A DNA stretch of 33,871 bases from Pseudomonadota bacterium (GCA_021826065.1 JAKADY010000034.1:1-33871), one strand, 5' to 3'; positions 8,514 to 15,935 are shown, numbered from the stretch's first letter. Made by a program: numbers and translations. Notes: generated from the sequence alone by a model not told the origin.

Positions 8514-9479
8514 TCAGTAAAGCACACTGACGAAGCCGAAATAGGTCAACAAGGTTAAAACGTCCTGAATCACCGTGGCGAGCGGGCCGCTGCCGAAGGC
8601 CGGGTCGCGCTTCATGCGTGAGAGCAGCCAGGGCAGCAGCAGCCCCACCGTGCTGGCGAGCCCGCCCGCCACCAGCAGGGCGCCGGCCACTGCCACCGCC
8701 AGGCGCAGTTCGCCAAAGGCGAGCCAGACCCCGGGCAGGGTGAGACCGGCCAAGACCAGCCCGATGATGAGCCCCGTTCGCAGCTCGCCGCCCAACAGCC
8801 GCCCCAGGCCCACATGGGCCAACGACAACCCACGCACCGCCACCGCCTCGGTCTGGGTGCCGATCGCGTCGGCCAGATAGACCAGACCCGGCACGAAGAA
8901 GGCCAGGGCAAGCTGCGTGTTGAGGGCCGCCTCGAAGCGGCTCATGACGAAGGTGGCCAGGGCACTGCCGGCGAGTCCCAGGATCAGCCAGGGCAGACGG
9001 TCGCGCGCGCGCCGCAGTGGCGGCGCATCCAACGCACGACGGGCCACGCTGGTCTCACGCCGGATACCGGCCAGGCGGTGCAGGTCCTCCACGTGCTCGT
9101 GGCGCAGGATGGTCATCAAGGCCCGCGCCGGCACCACACCCAGCAGCCGCCGACCGGCGTCCACCACCGGCACGCTGTTGAGGCCGTAGTGCAGGGCGAT
9201 GGAGGCCACCTTCTCCTGATCCTCGTGCGCCTGTACGGCCGGTGGGGCCCGGCGCATCACCGGTTCGATGGCCGCGTCCGCCGGCAGGCGCAGGAGATCG
9301 GCGAAGGTCACCAGACCCACCAGGCGCCCCTCCGGGTCGGTCACGCAGACGATCTCGGTGTCCTCCAGCTCGTGCTCGGACAGCCGCGCGCGCACCTCGC
9401 CCGCCAGCTCCTGCGGTTGTGCACGGGCGACGGCGGCGGTCAGGTGCTGCGCCGCGGTCTCAGGCAGATGGCGCTTCAC
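8514..9479 (-). CDS. MgtE-like divalent cation channel/transporter lacking the N domain
   Basis: The product is about 321 residues and starts at GTG, whose last two bases overlap the mutY TGA (GTGA). Residues 35-75 and 76-130 form a CBS pair (VCVTDPEGRLVGLVTFADLL, NSVPVVDAGRRLLGVV). Then comes the plug-helix region EDLHRLAGI and, from residue 160, five hydrophobic segments of the MgtE pore domain. The last segments include RDPAFGSGPLATVIQD, whose aspartate matches the Mg2+ selectivity position of MgtE. The superhelical MgtE N domain of about 130 residues is absent, so Mg2+ gating must rely on the CBS pair alone. The upstream frame overlaps mutY and is not family-like. Mg2+ is the usual substrate; Co2+ or another cation is possible. 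Confidence 0.88.
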   Translation of the reverse strand: MKRHLPETAAQHLTAAVARAQPQELAGEVRARLSEHELEDTEIVCVTDPEGRLVGLVTFADLLRLPADAAIEPVMRRAPPAVQAHEDQEKVASIALHYGLNSVPVVDAGRRLLGVVPARALMTILRHEHVEDLHRLAGIRRETSVARRALDAPPLRRARDRLPWLILGLAGSALATFVMSRFEAALNTQLALAFFVPGLVYLADAIGTQTEAVAVRGLSLAHVGLGRLLGGELRTGLIIGLVLAGLTLPGVWLAFGELRLAVAVAGALLVAGGLASTVGLLLPWLLSRMKRDPAFGSGPLATVIQDVLTLLTYFGFVSVLY

Positions 9480-10519
9480 GGCCGCCCTGCCTCCGGCGCC
9501 AGGGACGCGAGCAGCCTGCGCACAGGGGTCGGCAGGGCGGCGCCGAGCGCGGCCTCGACGGGCAGCCACAGCCGCCCATCCGCCTCGGCGACCCGCGTCG
9601 GACGGCCCACGTGCACGAGCCAGGGCTGCATGACCAGCCGGAAATGCGTGAAGCCATGGGTCAGGCGCGGTAGACCCTCGACGCGCTCGGCCCGGCAGCC
9701 CAGCGCCAGCGCGGCCTCGACCGGGTCCGCGCCGACTTCGCACTCCGGCAGGCTCCACAGCCCGCCCCAGACCCCCGTGGGGGCACGCCGCTCGAGCAGG
9801 ATCTCGCCGGCATGCAGCAGCAGCACCGCCTTATGGCGCTCGGGCAGGTTCCTGCGCGGGCGCGGCGTGGGTAACTCGTTCTGCCGCCCGGTGTTGTGTG
9901 CGACGCACTCGGTCATGGGGCAGAGATCGCAGCGCGGCCGGGCGCGCGTGCAAATCAGCGCGCCCAAGTCCATCAGCCCCTGCGTGTAGGCCGGCAGGTC
10001 CTGCTGTGGCAACAGCGACTCCGCCAGCCGCCACAGGCGGGCCGTCACGGCCGGCTCGCCGGGCCAGCCCTCGATACCGAAGACACGGCATAGCACGCGC
10101 CGGACGTTGCCGTCGAGGATGGCCTGGCGCTCGCCGAAGGCGAAGACGGCAATGGCGGCGGCGGTGGAGCGTCCGACCCCGGGCAGGGCGGCGATGGCCG
10201 CGAAATCCCGGGGAAAGCGCCCCCCATGTTCGTTCACGATGCGGCGGGCGGCCGCATGCAGGTGACGGGCGCGGGCGTAGTAGCCCAACCCGCTCCACAA
10301 GGCCAGCACCTCGTCGAGGGGCGCCGCGGCCAGGGCAGCGACATCGGGTAAGCGTGCGAGAAAGCGCCGGTAGTAGGGGATCACCGTGTCCACCTGGGTC
10401 TGCTGCAGCATCACCTCGGAGATCCAGATGCGATAGGGGTCACGGTCCTGCTGCCAGGGCAGGTCGTGGCGGCCGTGCCGGCGCTGCCAGGCGATCAGGC
10501 GCTGGGCGAAGTCCTCCAT
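9476..10519 (-). CDS. mutY: Adenine DNA glycosylase
   Basis: MutY removes adenine mispaired with 8-oxoguanine. The 347-residue protein has catalytic E35 in SEVMLQQTQV, the helix-hairpin-helix ALPGVGRSTAAAIAVFAFG and catalytic D136 in ILDGNVRRVL. The C-terminal 8-oxoG-recognition domain is NUDIX-like (ERRAPTGVWGGLWSLPE). The iron-sulfur ligands are C190, C197, C200 and C205, spaced X6, X2 and X4; the last interval is one residue shorter than the common X5. It is the first gene of a minus-strand unit with three cation transporters, overlapping the MgtE-like gene by four bases. ATG at 10517-10519 agrees with the usual N terminus. Confidence 0.96.
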   Translation of the reverse strand: MEDFAQRLIAWQRRHGRHDLPWQQDRDPYRIWISEVMLQQTQVDTVIPYYRRFLARLPDVAALAAAPLDEVLALWSGLGYYARARHLHAAARRIVNEHGGRFPRDFAAIAALPGVGRSTAAAIAVFAFGERQAILDGNVRRVLCRVFGIEGWPGEPAVTARLWRLAESLLPQQDLPAYTQGLMDLGALICTRARPRCDLCPMTECVAHNTGRQNELPTPRPRRNLPERHKAVLLLHAGEILLERRAPTGVWGGLWSLPECEVGADPVEAALALGCRAERVEGLPRLTHGFTHFRLVMQPWLVHVGRPTRVAEADGRLWLPVEAALGAALPTPVRRLLASLAPEAGRP

Positions 10520-10542
10520 GGTCTACGCGGGCGATAGGGCGA

Positions 10543-10594
10543 TGTCAGTACGCGCCGGGCCGCCCCAAGCGTACTGACAGCCCCCTCGGGGGGC
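10543..10594. repeat. Two adjacent hairpins between mutY and the radical SAM gene
   Basis: TGTCAGTACGC (10543-10553) and GCGTACTGACA (10569-10579) form a perfect 11-base inverted repeat around a 15-base GC-rich centre. Immediately next to it, 10580-10594 reads as a compact GCCCCC/GGGGGC hairpin. They lie in a divergent intergenic region, so a simple terminator is unlikely. They would be in the 5' leader of a mutY transcript started near 10623. A leader regulatory structure or a dispersed repeat are both possible. Confidence 0.55.
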
Positions 10595-10621
10595 GACGAA
10601 CACAGTGGGTCGGGGGCATTT

Positions 10622-10633
10622 CATTCTAGAATG
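10622..10633. promoter_or_regulatory. Palindromic CATTCTAGAATG with TAGAAT -10 boxes on both strands
   Basis: This perfect 12-base palindrome contains TAGAAT on each strand. On the plus strand it ends seven bases before the GTG start of the radical SAM gene. On the minus strand it is about 100 bases upstream of mutY. No good -35 box is visible on either side. It may be a bidirectional promoter core or an operator. Confidence 0.4.
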
Positions 10634-10638
10634 CACGG

Positions 10639-11487
10639 GTGACGCAGCTTAGCATCAACGACCACGCGCGCGATGTCACCGGCATGACCTATGTCTATCC
10701 GGTGGTGTCGCGCCGCAGCCAGGGCGTTTCGGTCGGGGTCAATCTCAACCCCAACAACGCCTGCAACTGGCGCTGTATCTACTGCCAGGTCCCCGATCTG
10801 AAACGCGGGGGGCCGCCGCCGATCGCGCTCGACGTGCTGGAGCGGGAGTTGCGGCAGATGCTCGCGGACATCGTCCAGGGCGATTATCTGGCGCGGCACG
10901 TGCCGGAAGGCATGCGGCGGCTCAACGACGTGGCCCTGTCCGGCAATGGCGAGCCCACCACGGCGCCCGAATTCCCCGCCGTGGTGGCCCTCATTGGCCG
11001 CGTCCTCGCGGACTTCGGGCTCGCCGGCCGGGTCAAGCTGGTCCTGATCACCAACGGCAGCCAGCTCGACCGCCCGCGCGTCCAGGCGGGTGTGCGGGCT
11101 ATGGCCGGGCTCAACGGCGAGGTTTGGTTCAAGCTGGACCGCGCCACCCGCGCCGGTCTGCGGCAGGTCAACGACACCCGCACCGACCCCGAGCATCACT
11201 ACCGGCGGCTCAAGACCTGCGCCGGGCTGTGCCCCACCTGGGTGCAGACCTGCGTCTTCGGCCTGGACGGCGCGGCGCCCGAGGCGCGCGAGGTGCAGGC
11301 CTATCTGGACCTGCTCGCGCGGGCCATGGCCGAGGGTGTGCCGCTCAAGGGGGTGTTGCTCTACGGGCTCGCCCGGCCCTCACTACAGCCCGAGGCGTCG
11401 CGCCTGAGTCGGCTGTCAGATTCCTGGCTGACGTCACTCGCCGCCCGCATCGAGGCCCTGGGGTTGGCCGTCCGGGTTCATCCCTAG
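10639..11487 (+). CDS. Radical SAM protein, TYW1-like (COG0731 type)
   Basis: This 282-residue radical SAM enzyme carries the 4Fe-4S motif C42-X3-C46-X2-C49 (CNWRCIYC), preceded by SQGVSVGVNLNPNNA. SAM-contacting GNGEPTT and LVLITNGSQL strands follow. The N-terminal pattern matches the COG0731 group related to wyosine synthetase, but bacteria do not make wyosine, so the substrate is unknown. The start is GTG, only six bases after a TAGAAT box and without a clear ribosome binding site, suggesting a leaderless mRNA. An internal ATG (MTYVYPVVS) is an alternative. It is divergent from mutY. Confidence 0.85.
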   Translation: MTQLSINDHARDVTGMTYVYPVVSRRSQGVSVGVNLNPNNACNWRCIYCQVPDLKRGGPPPIALDVLERELRQMLADIVQGDYLARHVPEGMRRLNDVALSGNGEPTTAPEFPAVVALIGRVLADFGLAGRVKLVLITNGSQLDRPRVQAGVRAMAGLNGEVWFKLDRATRAGLRQVNDTRTDPEHHYRRLKTCAGLCPTWVQTCVFGLDGAAPEAREVQAYLDLLARAMAEGVPLKGVLLYGLARPSLQPEASRLSRLSDSWLTSLAARIEALGLAVRVHP

Positions 11488-11535
11488 GCCGCCTCCCCTA
11501 AAGTTCCGTGCCTGCCGGCCGATATCGACAGCAGG

Positions 11536-11565
11536 TTCACAAAAAATTGTTTTGTCTGATACTAT
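11536..11565 (+). promoter_or_regulatory. Likely sigma-70 promoter of the M23 peptidase gene
   Basis: TTCACA (11536-11541) and TACTAT (11560-11565) are separated by 18 bases, much of it AT-rich in an otherwise GC-rich region. They lie 29 bases upstream of the chosen start codon. This is a reasonable promoter by sequence, not proven. Confidence 0.45.
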
Positions 11566-11594
11566 CCCGCGCTGATCCGCCACAGGGAGAGCCT

Positions 11595-12902
11595 ATGAAA
11601 CGCATGCAACCGGTCTACCGCCCCCCCGTGCGTCACCGCCGCTGGCTGCCCTTGCTCGCCGCCCTGCCCCTGTTCGGTGTCATGGCCGCCTTTGGTATCG
11701 CCCCCGACACGATCACCGACCCGGTGCCAACCCAGGTCGTGGTGGAGCCCGTTACCCTGCCCGAGCCGCAGACCACCGACGTCGCCGATGCCGACAGCTT
11801 CGATTTCTGGACCGAGGAGCGCATACTGCGCGGCGACACCCTCGCCACGCTCCTCGACCGGATCGGCGTGTCGGCCGAGGAAAAGGCCCGCATCGTCGCC
11901 GCCGGCCGGCAATCCGCCGCCCTGCAGCGGCTCGCCTCCGGGCGCACGGTGCTCGCCCGCGTAACGGCCTCGGGCCGCCTCCTGCTCCTGCGTTATCTCG
12001 CCGGCGAGGACCGGCTGGTGACGCTCAACCGCGTCGAGGAGCGGTTCGAGGTCGAGGAAGCCCAGGTCACGCTGGAGGCCCGCCCCATCATGCGCTCCGG
12101 CGAGATTCGCTCCTCCCTCTTCGGCGCCACTGACGCCGCCGACATCCCGGATTCCATCGCCTCGCAGATGGCCGAGATCTTCTCGGGCGAGATCGACTTC
12201 CACCGCGACCTGCGCCGCGGCGATCGCTTCTCCGTAGTCTATGAGGCCTTTTACCACAACGGCAATCTCGTCAAGACCGGGCGTCTGCTCTCCGCCGAAT
12301 TCGTCAACCAGGGCAAGACCCACCGCGCGGTCTATTTCCGCGACAGCAACGGCCGCGACGGCTACTTCACGCCGCAGGGCCAGAGCCTCAAGCGCGCCTT
12401 CCTCAAGTCGCCGATCCCCTTCTCGCGGATCTCCTCAGGCTTCACCAGTGCTCGCTTCCACCCCGTGCTGCAGCAGTGGCGGGCGCATCGCGGCATCGAC
12501 TACGCCGCCCCCACCGGCACCCCGGTGCGTGCGGTGGCCGATGCGGTCGTCTCTTTCGCCGGTTGGCAAAACGGCTACGGCAACATCGTCATCCTCGAAC
12601 ACCACAAGCCCTACAGCAGCGCCTATGCCCACCTGTCGCGCTTCGCCGCAGGCATCAAGAAAGGCCGGCGGGTCAGCCAGGGGGACATCATCGGCTACGT
12701 CGGTGCCACGGGGCTCGCCACCGGCCCGCACCTGCACTACGAATTCCGCGTAGCCGGCGTGCAGCGGGATCCCCAGTCGCTCAACCTCCCCATCGCCTTC
12801 ACCCTGGATGGGCGCGAGCGCAGCCGCTTCCTGGCCGAGAGCCGGCCGCTGGTCAAGCGGCTGGACCTACTCGCCGGGACCAATCTGGCCTCATTCGACT
12901 GA
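11595..12902 (+). CDS. M23 (LytM) peptidoglycan endopeptidase, membrane anchored
   Basis: This 435-residue cell-wall metallopeptidase is expected to cut peptide cross-links in the periplasm. A hydrophobic segment at residues 17-35 is a signal anchor. Residues about 65-270 hold an OapA/LysM-like region (ERILRGDTLATLLDRIG) and a mixed domain that includes FSVVYEAFYHNG. The C-terminal LytM domain has Zn2+ ligands H298 and D302 (HRGIDY) and H381 in GPHLHYEFR, plus catalytic H346 and H379; all are present, so it is likely active rather than a NlpD-type activator. The ATG at 11595 follows a GGGAGAG ribosome site; the frame is open 29 codons further up but that part includes the promoter. The closest functional analogues are MepM-type enzymes. 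Confidence 0.92.
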   Translation: MKRMQPVYRPPVRHRRWLPLLAALPLFGVMAAFGIAPDTITDPVPTQVVVEPVTLPEPQTTDVADADSFDFWTEERILRGDTLATLLDRIGVSAEEKARIVAAGRQSAALQRLASGRTVLARVTASGRLLLLRYLAGEDRLVTLNRVEERFEVEEAQVTLEARPIMRSGEIRSSLFGATDAADIPDSIASQMAEIFSGEIDFHRDLRRGDRFSVVYEAFYHNGNLVKTGRLLSAEFVNQGKTHRAVYFRDSNGRDGYFTPQGQSLKRAFLKSPIPFSRISSGFTSARFHPVLQQWRAHRGIDYAAPTGTPVRAVADAVVSFAGWQNGYGNIVILEHHKPYSSAYAHLSRFAAGIKKGRRVSQGDIIGYVGATGLATGPHLHYEFRVAGVQRDPQSLNLPIAFTLDGRERSRFLAESRPLVKRLDLLAGTNLASFD

Positions 12903-12963
12903 CCGTTAATGGCCGGTAGGCCACATCCAACGATGCAAACGTGCCTGCCGGCCATGAACGGTC
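12901..12963. repeat. 21-base imperfect inverted repeat after the M23 gene
   Basis: Bases 12901-12921 and 12943-12963 are complementary over 21 positions with two mismatches, around a 21-base loop. The left arm begins inside the stop codon of the peptidase gene. There is no U-run, so it is not a standard terminator; it may be an mRNA 3' stem or a small mobile repeat. Confidence 0.5.
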
Positions 12964-13024
12964 CCTCACCCCCAGCCCCTCTCCCATAGGTAGAGGAGGG
13001 GTTCGCGAGTCGCTGGCGCGACTC
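12964..13024. terminator. C-rich repeat and hairpin between convergent genes
   Basis: A CCTCACCCCCAGCCCCTCTC stretch at 12964-12983, followed by its rough complement GAGGAGGGG (12993-13001), resembles a dispersed repeat seen in many proteobacterial genomes. It is followed by a perfect hairpin GAGTCGC-TGGC-GCGACTC at 13007-13024, six bases from the mog stop codon. The hairpin could end transcription from both sides, although neither side has a strong T-run. Confidence 0.4.
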
Positions 13025-13029
13025 TCACA

Positions 13030-13584
13030 CTAACCGGCGGGCGGCCGCTGCGCCGACTTGGGACGGAAGGCCTGCACGACCTCCGGGTGGGTCTCGATAT
13101 AGGGTCCGCCGATCAGCTCCACGCAATAGGGCACGGCGGCGAACACCCCGTCCAGGGTCTCGCGGATCGCCTTGGGCTGGCCGGGCAGGTTGAGGATCAG
13201 ACAGGCACCGCGCACCACACCCACCTGGCGCGAGAGGATGGCGGTGGGGACATATTTCAGGCTCACCGCCCGCATCGCCTCGCCAAAACCGGGCAGGACC
13301 TTGTCAGCCACCGCCAGGGTCGCCTCCGGGGTGACGTCGCGCCGGGCGGGACCGGTGCCGCCCGTGGTGAGCACCAGGCTGCAACCCTCGTCATCGGCCA
13401 GGGTCTTGAGGGTCGCCTCGATCAGCCCCTGCTCGTCCGGGATCAGCCGCTCGACATAGCGTATGGGGTTGATCAGGGCGGCATCGAGCCAGGCCTTGAG
13501 GGCCGGTATGCCTTGGTCCTCGTAGACACCGCTCGAGGCGCGGTCGCTGATCGAGACCAGTCCAATCGTCACGGGTTGGGCCAT
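13030..13584 (-). CDS. mog: Molybdopterin adenylyltransferase (Mog/MoaB family)
   Basis: Mog activates molybdopterin by adenylation before molybdate insertion. The 184-residue protein begins MAQPVTIGLVSISDRASSGV and has the molybdopterin-binding TTGGTGPARRDVTPEAT near residues 73-89. The aspartates in PDEQ (D50) and RRD (D83) match the two essential aspartates of E. coli Mog by position. The start is fixed by a strong GGAGGAGAG site just upstream of ATG 13582-13584; the longer open frame would run into recO. It lies 28 bases after recO, where many betaproteobacteria have pdxJ-acpS instead. It implies molybdoenzymes elsewhere in the genome. Confidence 0.92.
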   Translation of the reverse strand: MAQPVTIGLVSISDRASSGVYEDQGIPALKAWLDAALINPIRYVERLIPDEQGLIEATLKTLADDEGCSLVLTTGGTGPARRDVTPEATLAVADKVLPGFGEAMRAVSLKYVPTAILSRQVGVVRGACLILNLPGQPKAIRETLDGVFAAVPYCVELIGGPYIETHPEVVQAFRPKSAQRPPAG

Positions 13585-13612
13585 CTTCTCTCCTCCTTCG
13601 AGACGCCACAAG

Positions 13613-14314
13613 TCACAAAGCCTGCAGATCCAGCAGCAGCTGGCGGGTGTAGAGGGGCTTGTCACCCAGGTAATGGTTGATCAGGGTACGCATGAGCAGC
13701 TTGCTCTCCGCCAGGGTGCGCGGGTCGCTGTAGTCTCCGGCCGCCATGTCGAGCAGGGCCTTGCCGCTGAAGCTCGTCTCGTGGCCGTTGGCGTGCACCA
13801 GGCCCAGACCGAAGGCATAGCCGTAGCGCCCGCCTGGAAGCACCGCCTCGCCCTCGGCGGTGCGGTCCAGGGTCTGGGCATAGCCGAGCTCGGACAGCAG
13901 CGCCAGCTCGAAGCGGCGCAATATCGGTTGTGGATCGCCAGCGCCGGACAGCGCCTGCAGCGCCTCCTCGTAGCGGACGAAGAGGGCCTCGTGCGGGTCC
14001 TCCGGTGCGAGCAACTTGAGGATCAGCTCATTCAAATAGAAGCCGCAGATGAGCGCCCGCCCGCTCAGGTCCAGGCGTCCGCCCAGCCATTCGGCGGCAT
14101 GCAGGGTCTTGAGCCCGCCCTTGCCGAACCAGGACAGGGCCAGCGGTTGGAAGGCGAGCAGGCGCGAGCGCAGGGTGCTGTGCACGCGCCGCGCGCCCCG
14201 CGCCACCAGCCCGATACGTCCATGCCCGCGCGTGAAGGCCTCGACGACGAGGCTGGACTCCTTCCAGGGATGGCTGTGCAGGACATAGGCCGGCTCGTTG
14301 TTGATGCCCCTCAC
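13613..14314 (-). CDS. recO: DNA repair protein RecO
   Basis: RecO loads RecA onto SSB-coated single strands in the RecFOR pathway. The 233-residue protein shows the N-terminal OB-fold (EPAYVLHSHPWKESSLVVEAFTR cut into EPAYVLHSHPWKESS and LVVEAFTR), GRIGLVARGARR and the helical C-terminal part (CGFYLNELILKLL, RRFELALLSELGY). The zinc-finger cysteines found in some RecO proteins are absent, as in many proteobacteria. The start is GTG at 14312-14314, placed by N-terminal similarity. It is ten bases after the era stop and lies inside a short tandem repeat. It follows rnc-era in the standard order. Confidence 0.93.
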   Translation of the reverse strand: MRGINNEPAYVLHSHPWKESSLVVEAFTRGHGRIGLVARGARRVHSTLRSRLLAFQPLALSWFGKGGLKTLHAAEWLGGRLDLSGRALICGFYLNELILKLLAPEDPHEALFVRYEEALQALSGAGDPQPILRRFELALLSELGYAQTLDRTAEGEAVLPGGRYGYAFGLGLVHANGHETSFSGKALLDMAAGDYSDPRTLAESKLLMRTLINHYLGDKPLYTRQLLLDLQAL

Positions 14315-14334
14315 CCTTCACGCCTCACCCTTCA
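14309..14334. repeat. Tandem 12-base repeat at the era/recO junction
   Basis: CCTCACCCTTCA occurs at 14309-14320 and 14323-14334, two bases apart. On the coding strand one copy holds the era stop codon and the other the recO GTG start. A related TGAGGCGTGAG string forms the rnc/era junction at 15234-15242. Confidence 0.5.
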
Positions 14335-15236
14335 TACCCCAGCGAGCGCAGCAGGGCCGCGTTGTCCGCCCAACCGTGTTTGACCTTGACCCAGCATTGC
14401 AGAAAGACACGGGCATCGAACAGCCGTTCCATCTCCAGCCGCGCCTCGGTGGCGATGCGCTTCATGCGCTCGCCGCCGTGGCCGAGCAGGATGGGCCGGT
14501 GCGATTCGCGATCGACCCAGATGACGACCTCGATGCGCCTGAGCCCACTGTCTTCCTCGACGAAGCGCTCCACAGCGACGTTGACCCCATAGGGGATCTC
14601 GTCGCCCGTCAAGCGGAAGATCTTCTCGCGCACGATCTCGGCGGCGAGGAAGCGTTCGCTCTTGTCGGTGAACTGATCGGCCTCGAACAGGGGCGGCGAG
14701 GCCGGCAGATGGGGCTTGAGGATGGCCAGCAGCCGCGGGGGATCCTTGCTGTTCAAGGCGGAGAGCGGCACGATCTCGGCGAACTCGCGCAAGCCGGCCA
14801 TCTCCTTGAGCCAGGGCAGCAGGCCCGCCTTGTCCTTCACGCGGTCGACCTTGTTGGCCACCAGGATGACGGGTTTGTCCGCCGGGAGCAGGTCGAGCAC
14901 GCGTCGGTCCGCCTCGGAGAAGCGGCCGGCCTCGACGACGAAGAGGATGACGTCCACATCGGCCAGGACCGCCTGTACCGTCCGGTTCATCGCCTGGTTG
15001 AGCGCATTGCGGTGGCGGGTCTGGAAACCCGGCGTATCGACGAAGATGAACTGCGCGTCCGCCTCGGTGTGGATGCCGTGGATGCGGTGGCGTGTGGTCT
15101 GCGGCTTGTCCGAGACGATGCTCACCTTGGCCCCGACCAGGGCATTGACCAGGGTGGACTTGCCCACGTTCGGCCGCCCCACCACGGCGATGTAGCCGCA
15201 GCGGAAAGCGCCAGTCGGTGCCGCCTCTCCGCTCAC
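14325..15236 (-). CDS. era: GTPase Era, ribosome assembly factor
   Basis: Era binds the 3' end of 16S rRNA and helps 30S maturation. The 303-residue protein has G1 GRPNVGKST (20-28), G3 DTPGFQ, G4 NKVD and G5 SAL, then a C-terminal KH RNA-binding domain near residues 205-285 (VERFVEED, GHGGERMKRIATEAR). The start is GTG at 15234-15236, three bases after the rnc stop, the common close arrangement for rnc-era. Length and motifs fit the family. Confidence 0.96.
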   Translation of the reverse strand: MSGEAAPTGAFRCGYIAVVGRPNVGKSTLVNALVGAKVSIVSDKPQTTRHRIHGIHTEADAQFIFVDTPGFQTRHRNALNQAMNRTVQAVLADVDVILFVVEAGRFSEADRRVLDLLPADKPVILVANKVDRVKDKAGLLPWLKEMAGLREFAEIVPLSALNSKDPPRLLAILKPHLPASPPLFEADQFTDKSERFLAAEIVREKIFRLTGDEIPYGVNVAVERFVEEDSGLRRIEVVIWVDRESHRPILLGHGGERMKRIATEARLEMERLFDARVFLQCWVKVKHGWADNAALLRSLGYEG

Positions 15237-15239
15237 GCC

Positions 15240-15935
15240 TCACCCCTCGCCCAGCAACCGCTCCAGGGCCGCCTGCGCCGCCGCCTGCTCGGCGGCCTTG
15301 CGGCTGTTGCCGCTGCCCTCCGTGGCGAGCCCCAGCGCATCGATGCGGCACTCGACGGTGAAGGTCTGGGCATGGGCCTGCCCGCTCACACCCAGCAATT
15401 GGTAGCTCGGCAGCCCGTGCCGGCGCGACTGCAGCCATTCCTGCAGGCGCGTCTTGGCGTCCTTGCCCTGCACACTGGGGTCTATGCCGGCGATCTTGTC
15501 GGCGAAAAGCCCCGCGATCACATGCTCGGCCGCCGCGTAGCCGCCGTCCAGGAAGGCCGCGCCGAACAGCGCCTCCAGGGCATCGGCCAGGATGGAGGGG
15601 CGCTCGCGCCCGCCGCTCTTCACCTCGCCCTCGCCCAGGCGCAGATGCTCACCCAGGCCGATGGCCAGCGCGATCTCGTGCAGGGACTGCTGATTGACCA
15701 GGTTGGCGCGCAGCCTGGAGAGCCGACCCTCCGGCAGCTGTGGGAAACGCGTGTAGAGCAGGTGCCCCACCACGCAGTTGAGCACCCCATCGCCGAGGAA
15801 CTCCAGGCGCTCGTTGTGCTGGGCGGAGTAGCTGCGGTGGGTCAGTGCCTGTTGCAGCAGCTCGGGCCGGGCGTAGCGGTAGCCCAGCCGCGCCTGGAGA
15901 CGCTGCAGCCCCGGAGCTGCGGTCTCCAGGGTCAT
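15240..15935 (-). CDS. rnc: Ribonuclease III
   Basis: RNase III cleaves double-stranded RNA in rRNA and mRNA processing. The 231-residue protein carries the signature NERLEFLGDGVLN with metal-binding acidic residues, the second catalytic site ILADALEALFGAAFLDGGY, and a C-terminal dsRNA-binding domain (TRLQEWLQSRRHGLPSYQLL, GNSRKAAEQAAAQAAL). The start is ATG 15933-15935, which overlaps the DUF4845 stop as ATGA; the longer open frame upstream is out-of-frame DUF4845 sequence. It lies in the lepB-DUF4845-rnc-era-recO block. Confidence 0.96.
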   Translation of the reverse strand: MTLETAAPGLQRLQARLGYRYARPELLQQALTHRSYSAQHNERLEFLGDGVLNCVVGHLLYTRFPQLPEGRLSRLRANLVNQQSLHEIALAIGLGEHLRLGEGEVKSGGRERPSILADALEALFGAAFLDGGYAAAEHVIAGLFADKIAGIDPSVQGKDAKTRLQEWLQSRRHGLPSYQLLGVSGQAHAQTFTVECRIDALGLATEGSGNSRKAAEQAAAQAALERLLGEG

